This document shows, piece after piece, positions 16,974 to 24,697 of a stretch of 64,000 bases of DNA (its first letter is position 1; each line of letters opens with the position of its first letter). This DNA comes from Desulfovibrio psychrotolerans. GTDB lineage: Bacteria > Desulfobacterota > Desulfovibrionia > Desulfovibrionales > Desulfovibrionaceae. A program made the translations under genes and the position numbers. The stretch lies in the NCBI RefSeq assembly GCF_013340305.1, contig NZ_BLVP01000007.1, positions 248,001 to 312,000 on the forward strand. The letters are read 5' to 3'. The notes under the pieces were generated by a model that made no database searches, was not told the DNA's origin, and was given only the letters and a program-made list of their open reading frames with translations.

Positions 16974-17187
16974 GCTGCGTCCTCCACGTAGTTGTTGCAA
17001 AGCATCCTCCGGCAACTCGTTCCACGGCGGTTCGCTGCCGGGTGCGGGCAGTGTGCCGTCTCAATGCACGCACGCAGACGGGCATGCAGAAACGCAACGC
17101 AGCACCACAGCCTGACGATCTGCCGGCAAAGGCGTGATTCTACGGAAAAGCACAGCTATCCACAAGCGACCGGCGCAGGAAGACGGG

Positions 17188-17216
17188 TTGGCGGATAGGC
17201 GATTTTGATGTATATA
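17188..17216 (+). promoter_or_regulatory. Sigma-70-type promoter for the DksA/TraR-like gene
   Basis: TTGGCG (17188-17193), 17-nt spacer, TATATA (17211-17216), about 55 nt before the start codon. Confidence 0.6.
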
Positions 17217-17270
17217 CTGACCTTTCGGGTTTGCCCCGCACCCCATAACCATAACAGCGCAGGACGCCGC

Positions 17271-17603
17271 ATGACGGAAGCAGACAGAACCGCCATCCGC
17301 CGCAAGATTCAGGACGAGATGGAACGGCTCAGGCCGGAAATTGAACGCCTCAGGGAAGTCACCCGCCCCGTTGCCCCCGACGACTCCATAGGGAGACTGT
17401 CGCGCATGGACAACATAGTGAATATAGGCGTGAACAAGGCCGCACTGGGCAAGGCTGCGGCCCGTCTGGCAGGGTTGGAATACGCGCTCACGCAATTAGA
17501 CTCACCGGATTTCGGCACCTGCGCCGAATGCGGCACCAGCATACCCCTTGCCCGCCTGCTTGCCATGCCGGAATCGGACCTATGCGTGCGTTGCGCCGAA
17601 TAG
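17271..17603 (+). CDS. DksA/TraR-type C4 zinc finger protein
   Basis: 110 aa from the ATG at 17271, preceded by AGGAC. An N-terminal helical hairpin (residues 1-70, Arg/Glu-rich) is followed by a four-Cys zinc finger: CAEC and CVRC, separated by a 17-residue spacer containing IPLARLLAMPES. The layout matches the DksA/TraR superfamily, which reaches into the RNA polymerase secondary channel. It is shorter than E. coli DksA (151 aa), so it may be a TraR-like paralogue. It is followed 120 nt later by the DsrE-like selenoprotein gene, which has its own promoter. Confidence 0.88.
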   Translation: MTEADRTAIRRKIQDEMERLRPEIERLREVTRPVAPDDSIGRLSRMDNIVNIGVNKAALGKAAARLAGLEYALTQLDSPDFGTCAECGTSIPLARLLAMPESDLCVRCAE

Positions 17604-17665
17604 AAGCCGCTTGCCCCCAGAGAAATACATGCCCCCGCCCGCGTTGCTCTGCCTACCCATCAGCA

Positions 17666-17695
17666 TTGCCAATCGATCCATGCCGATGATATAGA
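17666..17695 (+). promoter_or_regulatory. Sigma-70-type promoter for the DsrE-like selenoprotein gene
   Basis: TTGCCA (17666-17671), 18-nt spacer, TATAGA (17690-17695), giving a predicted leader of about 25 nt before the ATG at 17728. Confidence 0.55.
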
Positions 17696-17727
17696 TACCG
17701 CCTATACAAGACGCATCGGAGGTACGA

Positions 17728-18048
17728 ATGCAGGTACTCATCACCATTTCCAGCAGTGAGCCGGAAATCAAATGGAATGCCGTCCGGTTCGGCAATTTTC
17801 TTCTGGAACAGGGGGAAGATGTTACCATCTTCCTGAACGGCCCGGGAGTTGCCCTCACCGCAGGCGAAAGCGAGCAGTATCCCATAGGCCAGCAGGCCAA
17901 GGTGTTCTCTCTGAACGAAGGCACCCTTGTCGGCTGAGGCAAGTGCATGACCGCCCACGGTGTGGGCGAAAATCCCTTTGTCTCGGTTTCCAATATGCCG
18001 TTCCTGTACGAGGCCATGAAAAAGGCCGACAAGATTCTGAATTTCTGA
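17728..18048 (+). CDS. DsrE-like selenoprotein with in-frame UGA (Sec70)
   Basis: 106 aa if the UGA at 17935-17937 is read as selenocysteine; a naive reading stops at 69 aa. GGAGGT precedes the ATG by 4 nt. The part before UGA matches the DsrE-like fold (MQVLITISSSEPEIKWNAVR, FLLEQGEDVTIFL). The frame continues after UGA for 36 residues that complete the same family (NMPFLYEAMKKADKIL) and ends at a second UGA. The Sec sits in U-G-K-C, where relatives carry a C-G-x-C redox motif. A SECIS-like hairpin follows at 17952-17968. The family handles sulfur or thiol redox; partner and substrate are unknown. A simple nonsense mutation is less likely because the tail, hairpin and terminator are intact. 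Confidence 0.85.
17952..17968 (+). other. Candidate bacterial SECIS hairpin
   Basis: A perfect 7-bp stem CGCCCAC / GTGGGCG encloses a GGT (GGU) triloop. The loop begins 21 nt after the UGA and starts with two G residues. This fits the published bacterial SECIS pattern of a short stem 16-37 nt downstream with G in the first two loop positions. It lies within the coding sequence, as bacterial SECIS elements do. Confidence 0.8.
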
Positions 18049-18074
18049 TTCCGGTTCCGCAGTATGCACACAAC

Positions 18075-18110
18075 AGGGGCCGCTCCGGAGAACTTTCCGG
18101 AGCGGCCCCT
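18075..18110 (+). terminator. Hairpin terminator after the selenoprotein gene
   Basis: A 15-bp perfect stem (AGGGGCCGCTCCGGA and its complement, 6-nt loop) begins 27 nt after the true stop at 18046-18048, which supports that stop as the gene end. The T tail is weak. Confidence 0.75.
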
Positions 18111-18826
18111 TCCGTTGCCTACGGGGTTAGGCACCGGGTAAGAAAGAGCCCGCCATCAGAAAAATGGCGGGGCGTGCCCGCTCGCCCCGCCGCCTCACAT
18201 TTGGACCGGACGGCAGGCCGTCCGCCGCTCTGCGGCACCACGGGCGGTCTGCCCGCAGCCATTGCCGCCCTGCGCCGCAAGAGAGCATGGCACTGTTCAC
18301 TGTACACGCCGCCACGGTGCCCGCAACCGCTTTTCGGTGAACGGAAGCGGCAAGGCGGCAAACGGTGAATGGCTGCAGTTCAACCCTGCAAACGCGAAAA
18401 CGGCTCAGGAGCCACCCTGAGCCGTTTTCGGAAATTTGTTGTAAAAGAAAGAAGGTAATCAGGTACTAGCAATAGGCGTGCCAACAGCGCCAACCTTTTT
18501 CATAAAATCATAACACACTAAAATATAACGCAAAAACAACAGTGGCTTCCGTCCCGCTGTATACTCCGTCTCTTTTTCCCGTGCAAAATTTTAAACCTCC
18601 GTGGGGGATTGCTCCCGCCCATGCCTGTTCCGGCAAGGGCAGTTCAAAATCCTGCACGCGCAGCACAATATTTAAAACATTGATAATAATGGATTATTTA
18701 AGCTCAAACACTTCGTCCGGCCCAAACGAACAGGCCGGGAAAGGTCTGCGCCTCTCTCCGGCCTGCTTGGTGCAAAATGTTGAACCGGCTGAATCGGTAC
18801 TTGCTGTAAAACCTGCTGAGCGGGCT
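18111..18826. other. Long convergent intergenic region, no gene seen
   Basis: About 700 nt between the convergent selenoprotein and acyl-CoA ligase genes. The first part is GC-rich with hairpins such as CCCGCCAT / ATGGCGGG near 18148-18170. The part from about 18430 to 18720 is markedly AT-rich for this genome, with runs such as TAAAATATAACG. Possible short reading frames lack RBS and family features. Confidence 0.6.
18395..18430. terminator. Symmetric bidirectional terminator
   Basis: A 15-bp perfect stem CGAAAACGGCTCAGG / CCTGAGCCGTTTTCG with a 6-nt loop. The A and T runs built into the arms give a T-rich exit in either direction. It lies more than 300 nt from the nearest gene on each side. 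Confidence 0.8.
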
Positions 18827-20587
18827 TTACTCCACGTACAGATACCGCTTTATCTTGTGGGTGGGCGTCTTCTCAAAAGGCTCGGTCTGCTCAATCATCC
18901 TGTGCAGCCGCGCAAAGGTGGAAACCTTGCCGTTCGCCTCCTGCCGGAGCGATTCCAGCAATTCGTCCACCTTGGCCTGCATTTTGGCCACGGGCAGCTT
19001 GCCGAATTCCTCGTCCGCCTTGGCGTAGTCAATATGCACCCGCGCCGCCAGCTTGCCATCCAGTTGATAGACTATGCACTCCAGCACCCATGACGATTGG
19101 AGCAGCACACCCTCAATTTCTTCCGGATAGATATTCTCTCCGCTTGCGCCCACGATAACGTTCTTCAGCCGCCCCTTGATGACCAGATGCCCGTCCCGGT
19201 CCAGCTTTCCAAAATCACCTGTCCGGAACCAGCCGTCTTCCGTGAAGGTGCTGCGGGTAATCTCCGGTCCCTTGTAATACTCGCGCATTACGTTGGGCCC
19301 CTTTACAGCTATCTCACCCTCACCCGTCACGGGGTCTTTATCCAGAATGGTAATCTGCACCCCGTGCAGCGGCTTGCCGATGGAATACAGATTGGCCTTG
19401 CCGGGGGCATCTCCCGCACACAGGGGGCTGGTTTCCGTCAATCCGTAGCCCAGACCGTAGGGAAAGCCCGCCTCGCGCAGAAAAAGCTCCACATCCGGGG
19501 CAAGGGGCGCGCCGCCGATACAGAACATGCGCAGGCACCCGCCGAAGGTTTCCCTAAGCTTCTTCCCGGCAACGGCGTTCAGCTTTTTGCGCACAGCGGC
19601 TATGCCGTAAAGGCGGCGCTTCAGCCAGCTGCCCGTAAGCTTGGGCAGAATGGCGGTCTTAAAAATCTTTTCTATGACCAGCGGAACGGAGAGCATAATA
19701 GTGGGCCGCACCTGCGCCAGGGCGGGCAGCAGTGCGCGCGCCGTGGGCGGTTTGTCCAGATAGTGCACATGCGCGCCGTGTGCCAGCGGCAGCACCATGC
19801 CCAACGTGCATTCATAGGTGTGCGAAAGCGGCAGGATGGAAAGCAGCCTGTCTCCGGGACCAACCTGTATGATGGTTTCCACCACCGCTATGGCGTTGGA
19901 AACAATATTGCCGTGCGTGAGCACCACGCCCTTGGAGTGTCCCGTGGTGCCTGATGTGTAGATAATGGCGGCCACATCGTCCGGCTTTACCTCGTGCGGA
20001 GGCACATCGTACCACGCCTCGCCGGGCGTCTCCGCGGCATCATCGCCCGTGCTGCGCACCTTATCGGAAAACCGCTCCGCCATGCGCAGCGCCTTTTCCT
20101 TAAACTTGCGAAATTCGCGCAGTCCGGCCTTCTTCATCTCCTTCAGCCGGTCCTTGCCGTCATCCAGCCCCACAGGCACAAAGGATTCCATGAGAATAAG
20201 CAGCGGTTCCTCATCATACTGCCCGTCTTCCAGCTTGGGAAAGAGCTTTTCGGAGACAAACACCGCGCGGGACTCCGAATGCCGTATGATGTGGTGAATG
20301 GCGTCCGGGTGAAAGTCCGGCAGAATGGGCACCGCCACCGCCCCCATGGCGGTGATGGCAAAGTAGGCCACTGCCCAGTGCGGACAGCTCTCGCTGAGAA
20401 TGGCAACCCTGTCCCCCCGCGCTATGCCGTTGTTCGCAAGCATGCGGCTCAGGCTGTGCACGTTTTCGCCGAACTCGGCGTAGGTTACAGGCTCTTCTCC
20501 TACATTCGAAACAGCAGGATGCGCCGCAAAGCACCGTACGCTGCGCTCCAGCACGGCCTGCAACGTCTGCCTTTCCAATTTTTCCAT
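18827..20587 (-). CDS. AMP-dependent long-chain acyl-CoA (or acyl-ACP) synthetase
   Basis: 586 aa. ANL-superfamily motifs are complete: P-loop YTSGTTGHSKGVVLTH, GYGLTETSPL, DGWFRTGDFGKLDRDG, KGRLKNVIV, and the catalytic Lys in THKIKRYLYVE at the C-terminus. It activates a fatty acid through an acyl-adenylate. N-terminal sequence LERSVRCFAAHPAVS is typical of FadD-like enzymes. It is a single gene between a long convergent gap and a divergent Dabb-domain gene. Confidence 0.93.
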   Translation of the reverse strand: MEKLERQTLQAVLERSVRCFAAHPAVSNVGEEPVTYAEFGENVHSLSRMLANNGIARGDRVAILSESCPHWAVAYFAITAMGAVAVPILPDFHPDAIHHIIRHSESRAVFVSEKLFPKLEDGQYDEEPLLILMESFVPVGLDDGKDRLKEMKKAGLREFRKFKEKALRMAERFSDKVRSTGDDAAETPGEAWYDVPPHEVKPDDVAAIIYTSGTTGHSKGVVLTHGNIVSNAIAVVETIIQVGPGDRLLSILPLSHTYECTLGMVLPLAHGAHVHYLDKPPTARALLPALAQVRPTIMLSVPLVIEKIFKTAILPKLTGSWLKRRLYGIAAVRKKLNAVAGKKLRETFGGCLRMFCIGGAPLAPDVELFLREAGFPYGLGYGLTETSPLCAGDAPGKANLYSIGKPLHGVQITILDKDPVTGEGEIAVKGPNVMREYYKGPEITRSTFTEDGWFRTGDFGKLDRDGHLVIKGRLKNVIVGASGENIYPEEIEGVLLQSSWVLECIVYQLDGKLAARVHIDYAKADEEFGKLPVAKMQAKVDELLESLRQEANGKVSTFARLHRMIEQTEPFEKTPTHKIKRYLYVE

Positions 20588-20823
20588 GCTCCGCTCCCTT
20601 AAAAAAAATCCGCCGACCTCCTCGTCGGCACACCATCACCGATGTACGGTAATATGCCGTATCGCGCAATATAGCACAGCCGCCGCCCGCGCCACTCCAA
20701 ATCCAAAGCTGTGCCGGCATTCCCGCACTTGACCCGGACCGTCCCATGCCGCATACCGGAACGGCAGGCACGGCACAGTGGCCGTGCTCCCGTCACACAC
20801 GCCAGCAAGACAAGGAACACGAC

Positions 20824-21129
20824 ATGATCAGACATCTCGTATGGTGGACGCTTAAGGAAGAGGCCCTCGGGGCAACAGCCAAGGAAAACTGCGCCAAGAT
20901 GGTCGCCATGCTCAGAGGCATGGAGGGGCGCATCCCCTCGCTTAAAAGCATAGAAGTTTCCACCGAGTTTCTGGAAACCTCTACGGAGACCGTTCAGGTC
21001 ATTCTGCAGTCCACCCATGACGATGCGGAAGGGCTTAAGGCGTATGCCGTGCACCCGGAACACCTCAAGTGCGTGGAGTTCATCAAGCAGATTGTGGCCA
21101 CCCGCAAGGTTATGGACTACGTGGTGTAG
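20824..21129 (+). CDS. Stress-responsive A/B barrel (Dabb) domain protein
   Basis: 101 aa from the ATG at 20824 (AAGGAACACGAC upstream). Family pattern: MIRHLVWWTLKEE at the start, a helix holding MVAMLRGMEGRIPSL, then HDDAEGLKAYAVHPEHLK, closely matching Dabb proteins, whose barrels are often dimeric. Biochemical role unknown in bacteria. A strong terminator follows at 21212. Confidence 0.88.
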   Translation: MIRHLVWWTLKEEALGATAKENCAKMVAMLRGMEGRIPSLKSIEVSTEFLETSTETVQVILQSTHDDAEGLKAYAVHPEHLKCVEFIKQIVATRKVMDYVV

Positions 21130-21211
21130 CTCCAGCCCGTTTTCGCCGGAATCAGGCCGCTGCCTGCCCGGTAACGCCGGGCAACCACACGCGAATCTTT
21201 GCGATCACCCG

Positions 21212-21253
21212 AACCGCCACCGGACACCCTTCCGGTGGCGGTTTCGTTTTTTA
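21212..21253 (+). terminator. Strong intrinsic terminator
   Basis: A 13-bp stem AACCGCCACCGGA / TCCGGTGGCGGTT with a 6-nt loop, followed by TCGTTTTTTAT. Confidence 0.92.
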
Positions 21254-21328
21254 TCTCTCAATTCCGGCGTGTTAGCACAGAGCATTCTCCCCGAAACAAA
21301 AAAAGTGCAGCCCCGGTGCAAAAAAGAC

Positions 21329-21357
21329 TTGATGCTGAAAATGAATTTCAATATCAG
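21329..21357 (+). promoter_or_regulatory. Flavodoxin promoter with overlapping Fur-box-like site
   Basis: TTGATG (21329-21334), 17-nt spacer, TATCAG (21352-21357). The 19-mer GAAAATGAATTTCAATATC at 21337-21355 matches the classic Fur box GATAATGATAATCATTATC at 14 of 19 positions and covers the spacer and part of the -10. Iron-limited expression of flavodoxin would follow. Confidence 0.65.
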
Positions 21358-21433
21358 ATTTGAAACTACCCGGATGCAGCCGGGAAGACAACCTCATCCG
21401 CACCGGCCCCTCCGGCGCGCCAACCCGCAATAA

Positions 21434-21886
<453 letters not shown>

Positions 21887-21999
21887 AACGCGGCCACGCC
21901 GCCTGCCGCCGCCACCGCCGCACGGAGAACGGATGCCTCCGGGGTTCTTCACCCGCTCCGTACGCGCGGCGCAGCGGCACAGGGCTTTGTCCGCAAACC

Positions 22000-22023
22000 G
22001 GGGCCGCGTGGGGATGCGGCCCC
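22000..22023 (+). terminator. Possible terminator after flavodoxin
   Basis: An 8-bp GC stem GGGGCCGC / GCGGCCCC, with an 8-nt loop; the T tail is poor (GTTACTTTG). The following stretch to 22349 holds no gene I can support. Confidence 0.5.
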
Positions 22024-22349
22024 GTTACTTTGCCCGGAACGGTCTGCGCGCCGTCCGGGCCTTCCCATGCACCCTTCTATGCGGCCATTTCCGATACTGC
22101 CCTGACAATCCCCTGAGCATGTGCCTTTCTGCCTGCGGTCCCTCCCCGCTCCTTGCAGACAACGGCAGCCCCCCGTGCCCGGCCTGTTACACCATGCCTT
22201 CCCTTCCGCCCCGGTCTGGGCTAGAAGCGTCTGCGGAACGCGCGACAAGCAGCCCTTGCGCACCGTCAGTGCCCCACTGGCCGTACTGCACATGCCGCGC
22301 AGCACGGCCCATGCAGCATGGTCCGCCAAACTTTTTTTCGGAGATACCC

Positions 22350-22997
22350 TTGCCCGTACCCGCCCAAACCATCTCATCCGGCCGCGTTGCGGCAGCCCCC
22401 CGGCTGTCTGACGAGCAGTTGCGCGAACGCATGGAGTCGCTGCTCCGCCAACACCCCTGCGACTACGATTACCCGGCCATACGCGCCTTCCTCATGGGAG
22501 AGGCTGTGGCTCCCGTTGCCATGGACCCCATGGAATTGTGTACGGTCTTCTGGGATGAGCAGGCCCTGGTCTTTGCCGATGCCGCCGCCCGCAATGCTTT
22601 TCACCAAACCTTCGCCCTGCTGTGGAACCGGTTGCAGGAACACACCCGCAAAAAATCTCCGTTCCGCCTCACCCCCCTTGCCCTGCCCGGCACGGGCGCA
22701 CAACTGGAGCACTACCTGAACGTGCGCGGCAGCGAATTTTCCTCCCTGCACGCAGGCTTCCTGCAAGGACGCGATTCCTCAGAACTGGACGATGCGCGCA
22801 ACGCGCTGGTGGCCACGCTTTCCGCCGGTTCCTTTGTGGTGCAGCGGCTGTGGGGCGAGGTGTACGTGGCTGCGGAAGACGACATCCTTCCGCGCGATGT
22901 GGTGCTTACCGTGCGCCGATTCGAAACCACCGCCAACCGCGATGTGGCCGAATTTGTCTGGAAGGCCGCACGCCTGCGGCAATCTGTGCGTTCCTGA
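22350..22997 (+). CDS. Conserved-looking protein of unknown function
   Basis: 215 aa from a TTG at 22350, chosen because CGGAG lies 7 nt upstream; an ATG at 22432 is the alternative. Composition is that of a soluble alpha/beta protein with no signal peptide or membrane helix. Recognisable segments (DPMELCTVFWDEQALVF, FAEFVWKA-like C-terminus) match no family I know. It ends 14 nt before the next gene and probably forms an operon with the split pseudouridine synthase. Confidence 0.6.
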   Translation: MPVPAQTISSGRVAAAPRLSDEQLRERMESLLRQHPCDYDYPAIRAFLMGEAVAPVAMDPMELCTVFWDEQALVFADAAARNAFHQTFALLWNRLQEHTRKKSPFRLTPLALPGTGAQLEHYLNVRGSEFSSLHAGFLQGRDSSELDDARNALVATLSAGSFVVQRLWGEVYVAAEDDILPRDVVLTVRRFETTANRDVAEFVWKAARLRQSVRS

Positions 22998-23011
22998 TTC
23001 ACTATACGCCC

Positions 23012-23920
23012 ATGCTGTTTCCCTTGCTCATAAACCACGGCGCACCGCCGGATGAAACACATCCCGCCTACAACCACGCCGCCTCCTGCGCCGGCTTCTG
23101 CTCTGCGTGCGGCAGGGAACATACTCTGGCGGCGGGCTTAGCGCATGCGGAATGCACCGCCCTGATGAACCTTCTGCATGCGCACGACACCGTGGACATG
23201 CTCTCCGCAGAGCCGGACCCCCTCCTTTCGCTGGACTACCTGCGGGGCGAGGCACGCGGGCAGATGTTCGGGGTGCTGGTCTGCCGCACGCCTCAGGGCG
23301 CATACGGCACCCTGCGCGCCTTTTCCGGCCAGTACAACGGCATATGGAGCGTCCCGGGCTGGGTGCCTCCCATCCCGGACGTGCAGGAGTTTGATGCGCT
23401 GGTCCGGCAGGACGACCCGCCCATACGGGAACTGAGCAGGCGCATTGCAGATCTGGACGCCGCCCCGCACCCCGCCTGTGCCTGTACGGACGGACATGGG
23501 ACCGAAGCGTCCGGCAACTCCGCGCACGAAACCCGCAAGCAGCTCACCGACCAGCGCAAAGCCCTGTCGCAACAGGCCATGCGCCGCGTGTTTTCGCTCT
23601 ACCGCCTGCGCAACTTCCGGGGCCAATGCGCCGTCCTGCACGACATTCTGCCCACAGGCAAAGGCGCGCCCACAGGCACGGGCGACTGCTGCGCCCCCAA
23701 GCTGCTGCACTATGCCGCCCTGCACGGCTTTACGCCGCTGGGGCTGGCGGAATTCTACTGGGGCCGGAAAAACCGTTCCGGCACACGGCAACACGGCAGC
23801 TTTTATACCGCCTGCACGGAAAAGTGCGGACTCATTCTCGGCTTCATGCTCTGCGGGCTTGCATCCCCCGCAGGGCCAAAAAGCGTCACACAAGGAACCA
23901 ACGATGCAGATACTCCATAG
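23012..23920 (+). CDS. N-terminal domain protein of a RluA-type pseudouridine synthase, encoded separately
   Basis: 302 aa from the ATG at 23012. The C-terminal third (RKALSQQAMRRVFSLYRLRN, CCAPKLLHYAALHGFTPLGL, EFYWG) is the kind of sequence that in some gammaproteobacterial proteins precedes a RluA catalytic domain in one chain. Here the frame ends at 23920 and the catalytic domain is in another frame, overlapping by 17 nt. Cys-rich segments (CAGFCSACG near the N-terminus, CTEKCG near the end) could bind metal. A +1 shift near 23880 would fuse the two. Function by itself is unknown. Confidence 0.7.
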   Translation: MLFPLLINHGAPPDETHPAYNHAASCAGFCSACGREHTLAAGLAHAECTALMNLLHAHDTVDMLSAEPDPLLSLDYLRGEARGQMFGVLVCRTPQGAYGTLRAFSGQYNGIWSVPGWVPPIPDVQEFDALVRQDDPPIRELSRRIADLDAAPHPACACTDGHGTEASGNSAHETRKQLTDQRKALSQQAMRRVFSLYRLRNFRGQCAVLHDILPTGKGAPTGTGDCCAPKLLHYAALHGFTPLGLAEFYWGRKNRSGTRQHGSFYTACTEKCGLILGFMLCGLASPAGPKSVTQGTNDADTP

Positions 23921-24530
23921 CGATTCCCATGTCGTCGTGATCATTAAACCGGGAGGAATGCTCTCCGTGCCCGGAAAAGGCCCGGACATGCAGGATTGCG
24001 CCATGCAGCGCGTGCGCGATCTGTTTCCCGGCTGCATAAACTATCCCGCCGCGCACAGGCTGGATATGGATACCTCCGGCCTGCTGGCGTTCGGACTTAC
24101 GGACGAAGCCTACAAAGGGCTCAGCCGCCAGTTTGCGGAACGCTCGGTGGACAAACGCTACATTGCGCTGCTGCAGGGCGACGTGCAGGGGCGGGAAGGC
24201 GAGATACGGCTTCCTTTCCGGCTGGATACGGACAACCGCCCCCGGCAGATATACGACCCGGAACACGGCAAGACGGGCATAACCCGCTGGGGAGTGCTGG
24301 AGCGGGAAGATGGGCTTACCCGCGTGGAATTCTGCCCTGTGACCGGGCGCACCCATCAGTTGCGCGTACATGCGGCGCACCCGCTGGGGCTGGGCTGCCC
24401 CATTGTGGGGGACAGGCTCTACGGCACCGGACGCCAAGGCGATGCCCTGCTGCTGCACGCGGCCTACCTGTGTTTCCGGCATCCGGTCACGGGCGAGGAA
24501 CTGGCCTTCTGCTCCGTGCCAGATTTCTAG
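23904..24530 (+). CDS. RluA-family pseudouridine synthase, catalytic domain
   Basis: 208 aa from the ATG at 23904 with AAGGAACC just upstream. Motif II AAHRLDMDTSGLLAFGLT carries the catalytic Asp; GRTHQLRVHAAHPLG and PIVGDRLYG are conserved. It converts uridine to pseudouridine in tRNA or rRNA. At 208 aa it lacks an S4 domain and starts directly at the catalytic fold. The preceding gene encodes what is usually the N-terminal part of the same chain. Confidence 0.9.
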   Translation: MQILHSDSHVVVIIKPGGMLSVPGKGPDMQDCAMQRVRDLFPGCINYPAAHRLDMDTSGLLAFGLTDEAYKGLSRQFAERSVDKRYIALLQGDVQGREGEIRLPFRLDTDNRPRQIYDPEHGKTGITRWGVLEREDGLTRVEFCPVTGRTHQLRVHAAHPLGLGCPIVGDRLYGTGRQGDALLLHAAYLCFRHPVTGEELAFCSVPDF

Positions 24531-24697
24531 CGGACACTAGGGCGACACCAGAGCGGACACTAGGCCGGCGCATCAGAGCAAGGGCGGCACACGCACAGCG
24601 CGGGCTGGCGCGAACAATCACCGGCAGGCCCGGACACAATGCGGGGCTGACGCGCCCCCGAAAATATGTGAAGCTCTGCATACAGGAGAAAGGCTCC

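Noticed and set aside
17728-17937. A 69-aa DsrE-like open reading frame ending at UGA
   Set aside because: The frame continues after UGA with the rest of the same family and a SECIS-like hairpin, so the short product is judged an annotation artefact.
18542-19093. A 183-aa + strand frame
   Set aside because: It begins in an AT-rich gap without RBS and runs antisense into the acyl-CoA ligase gene.
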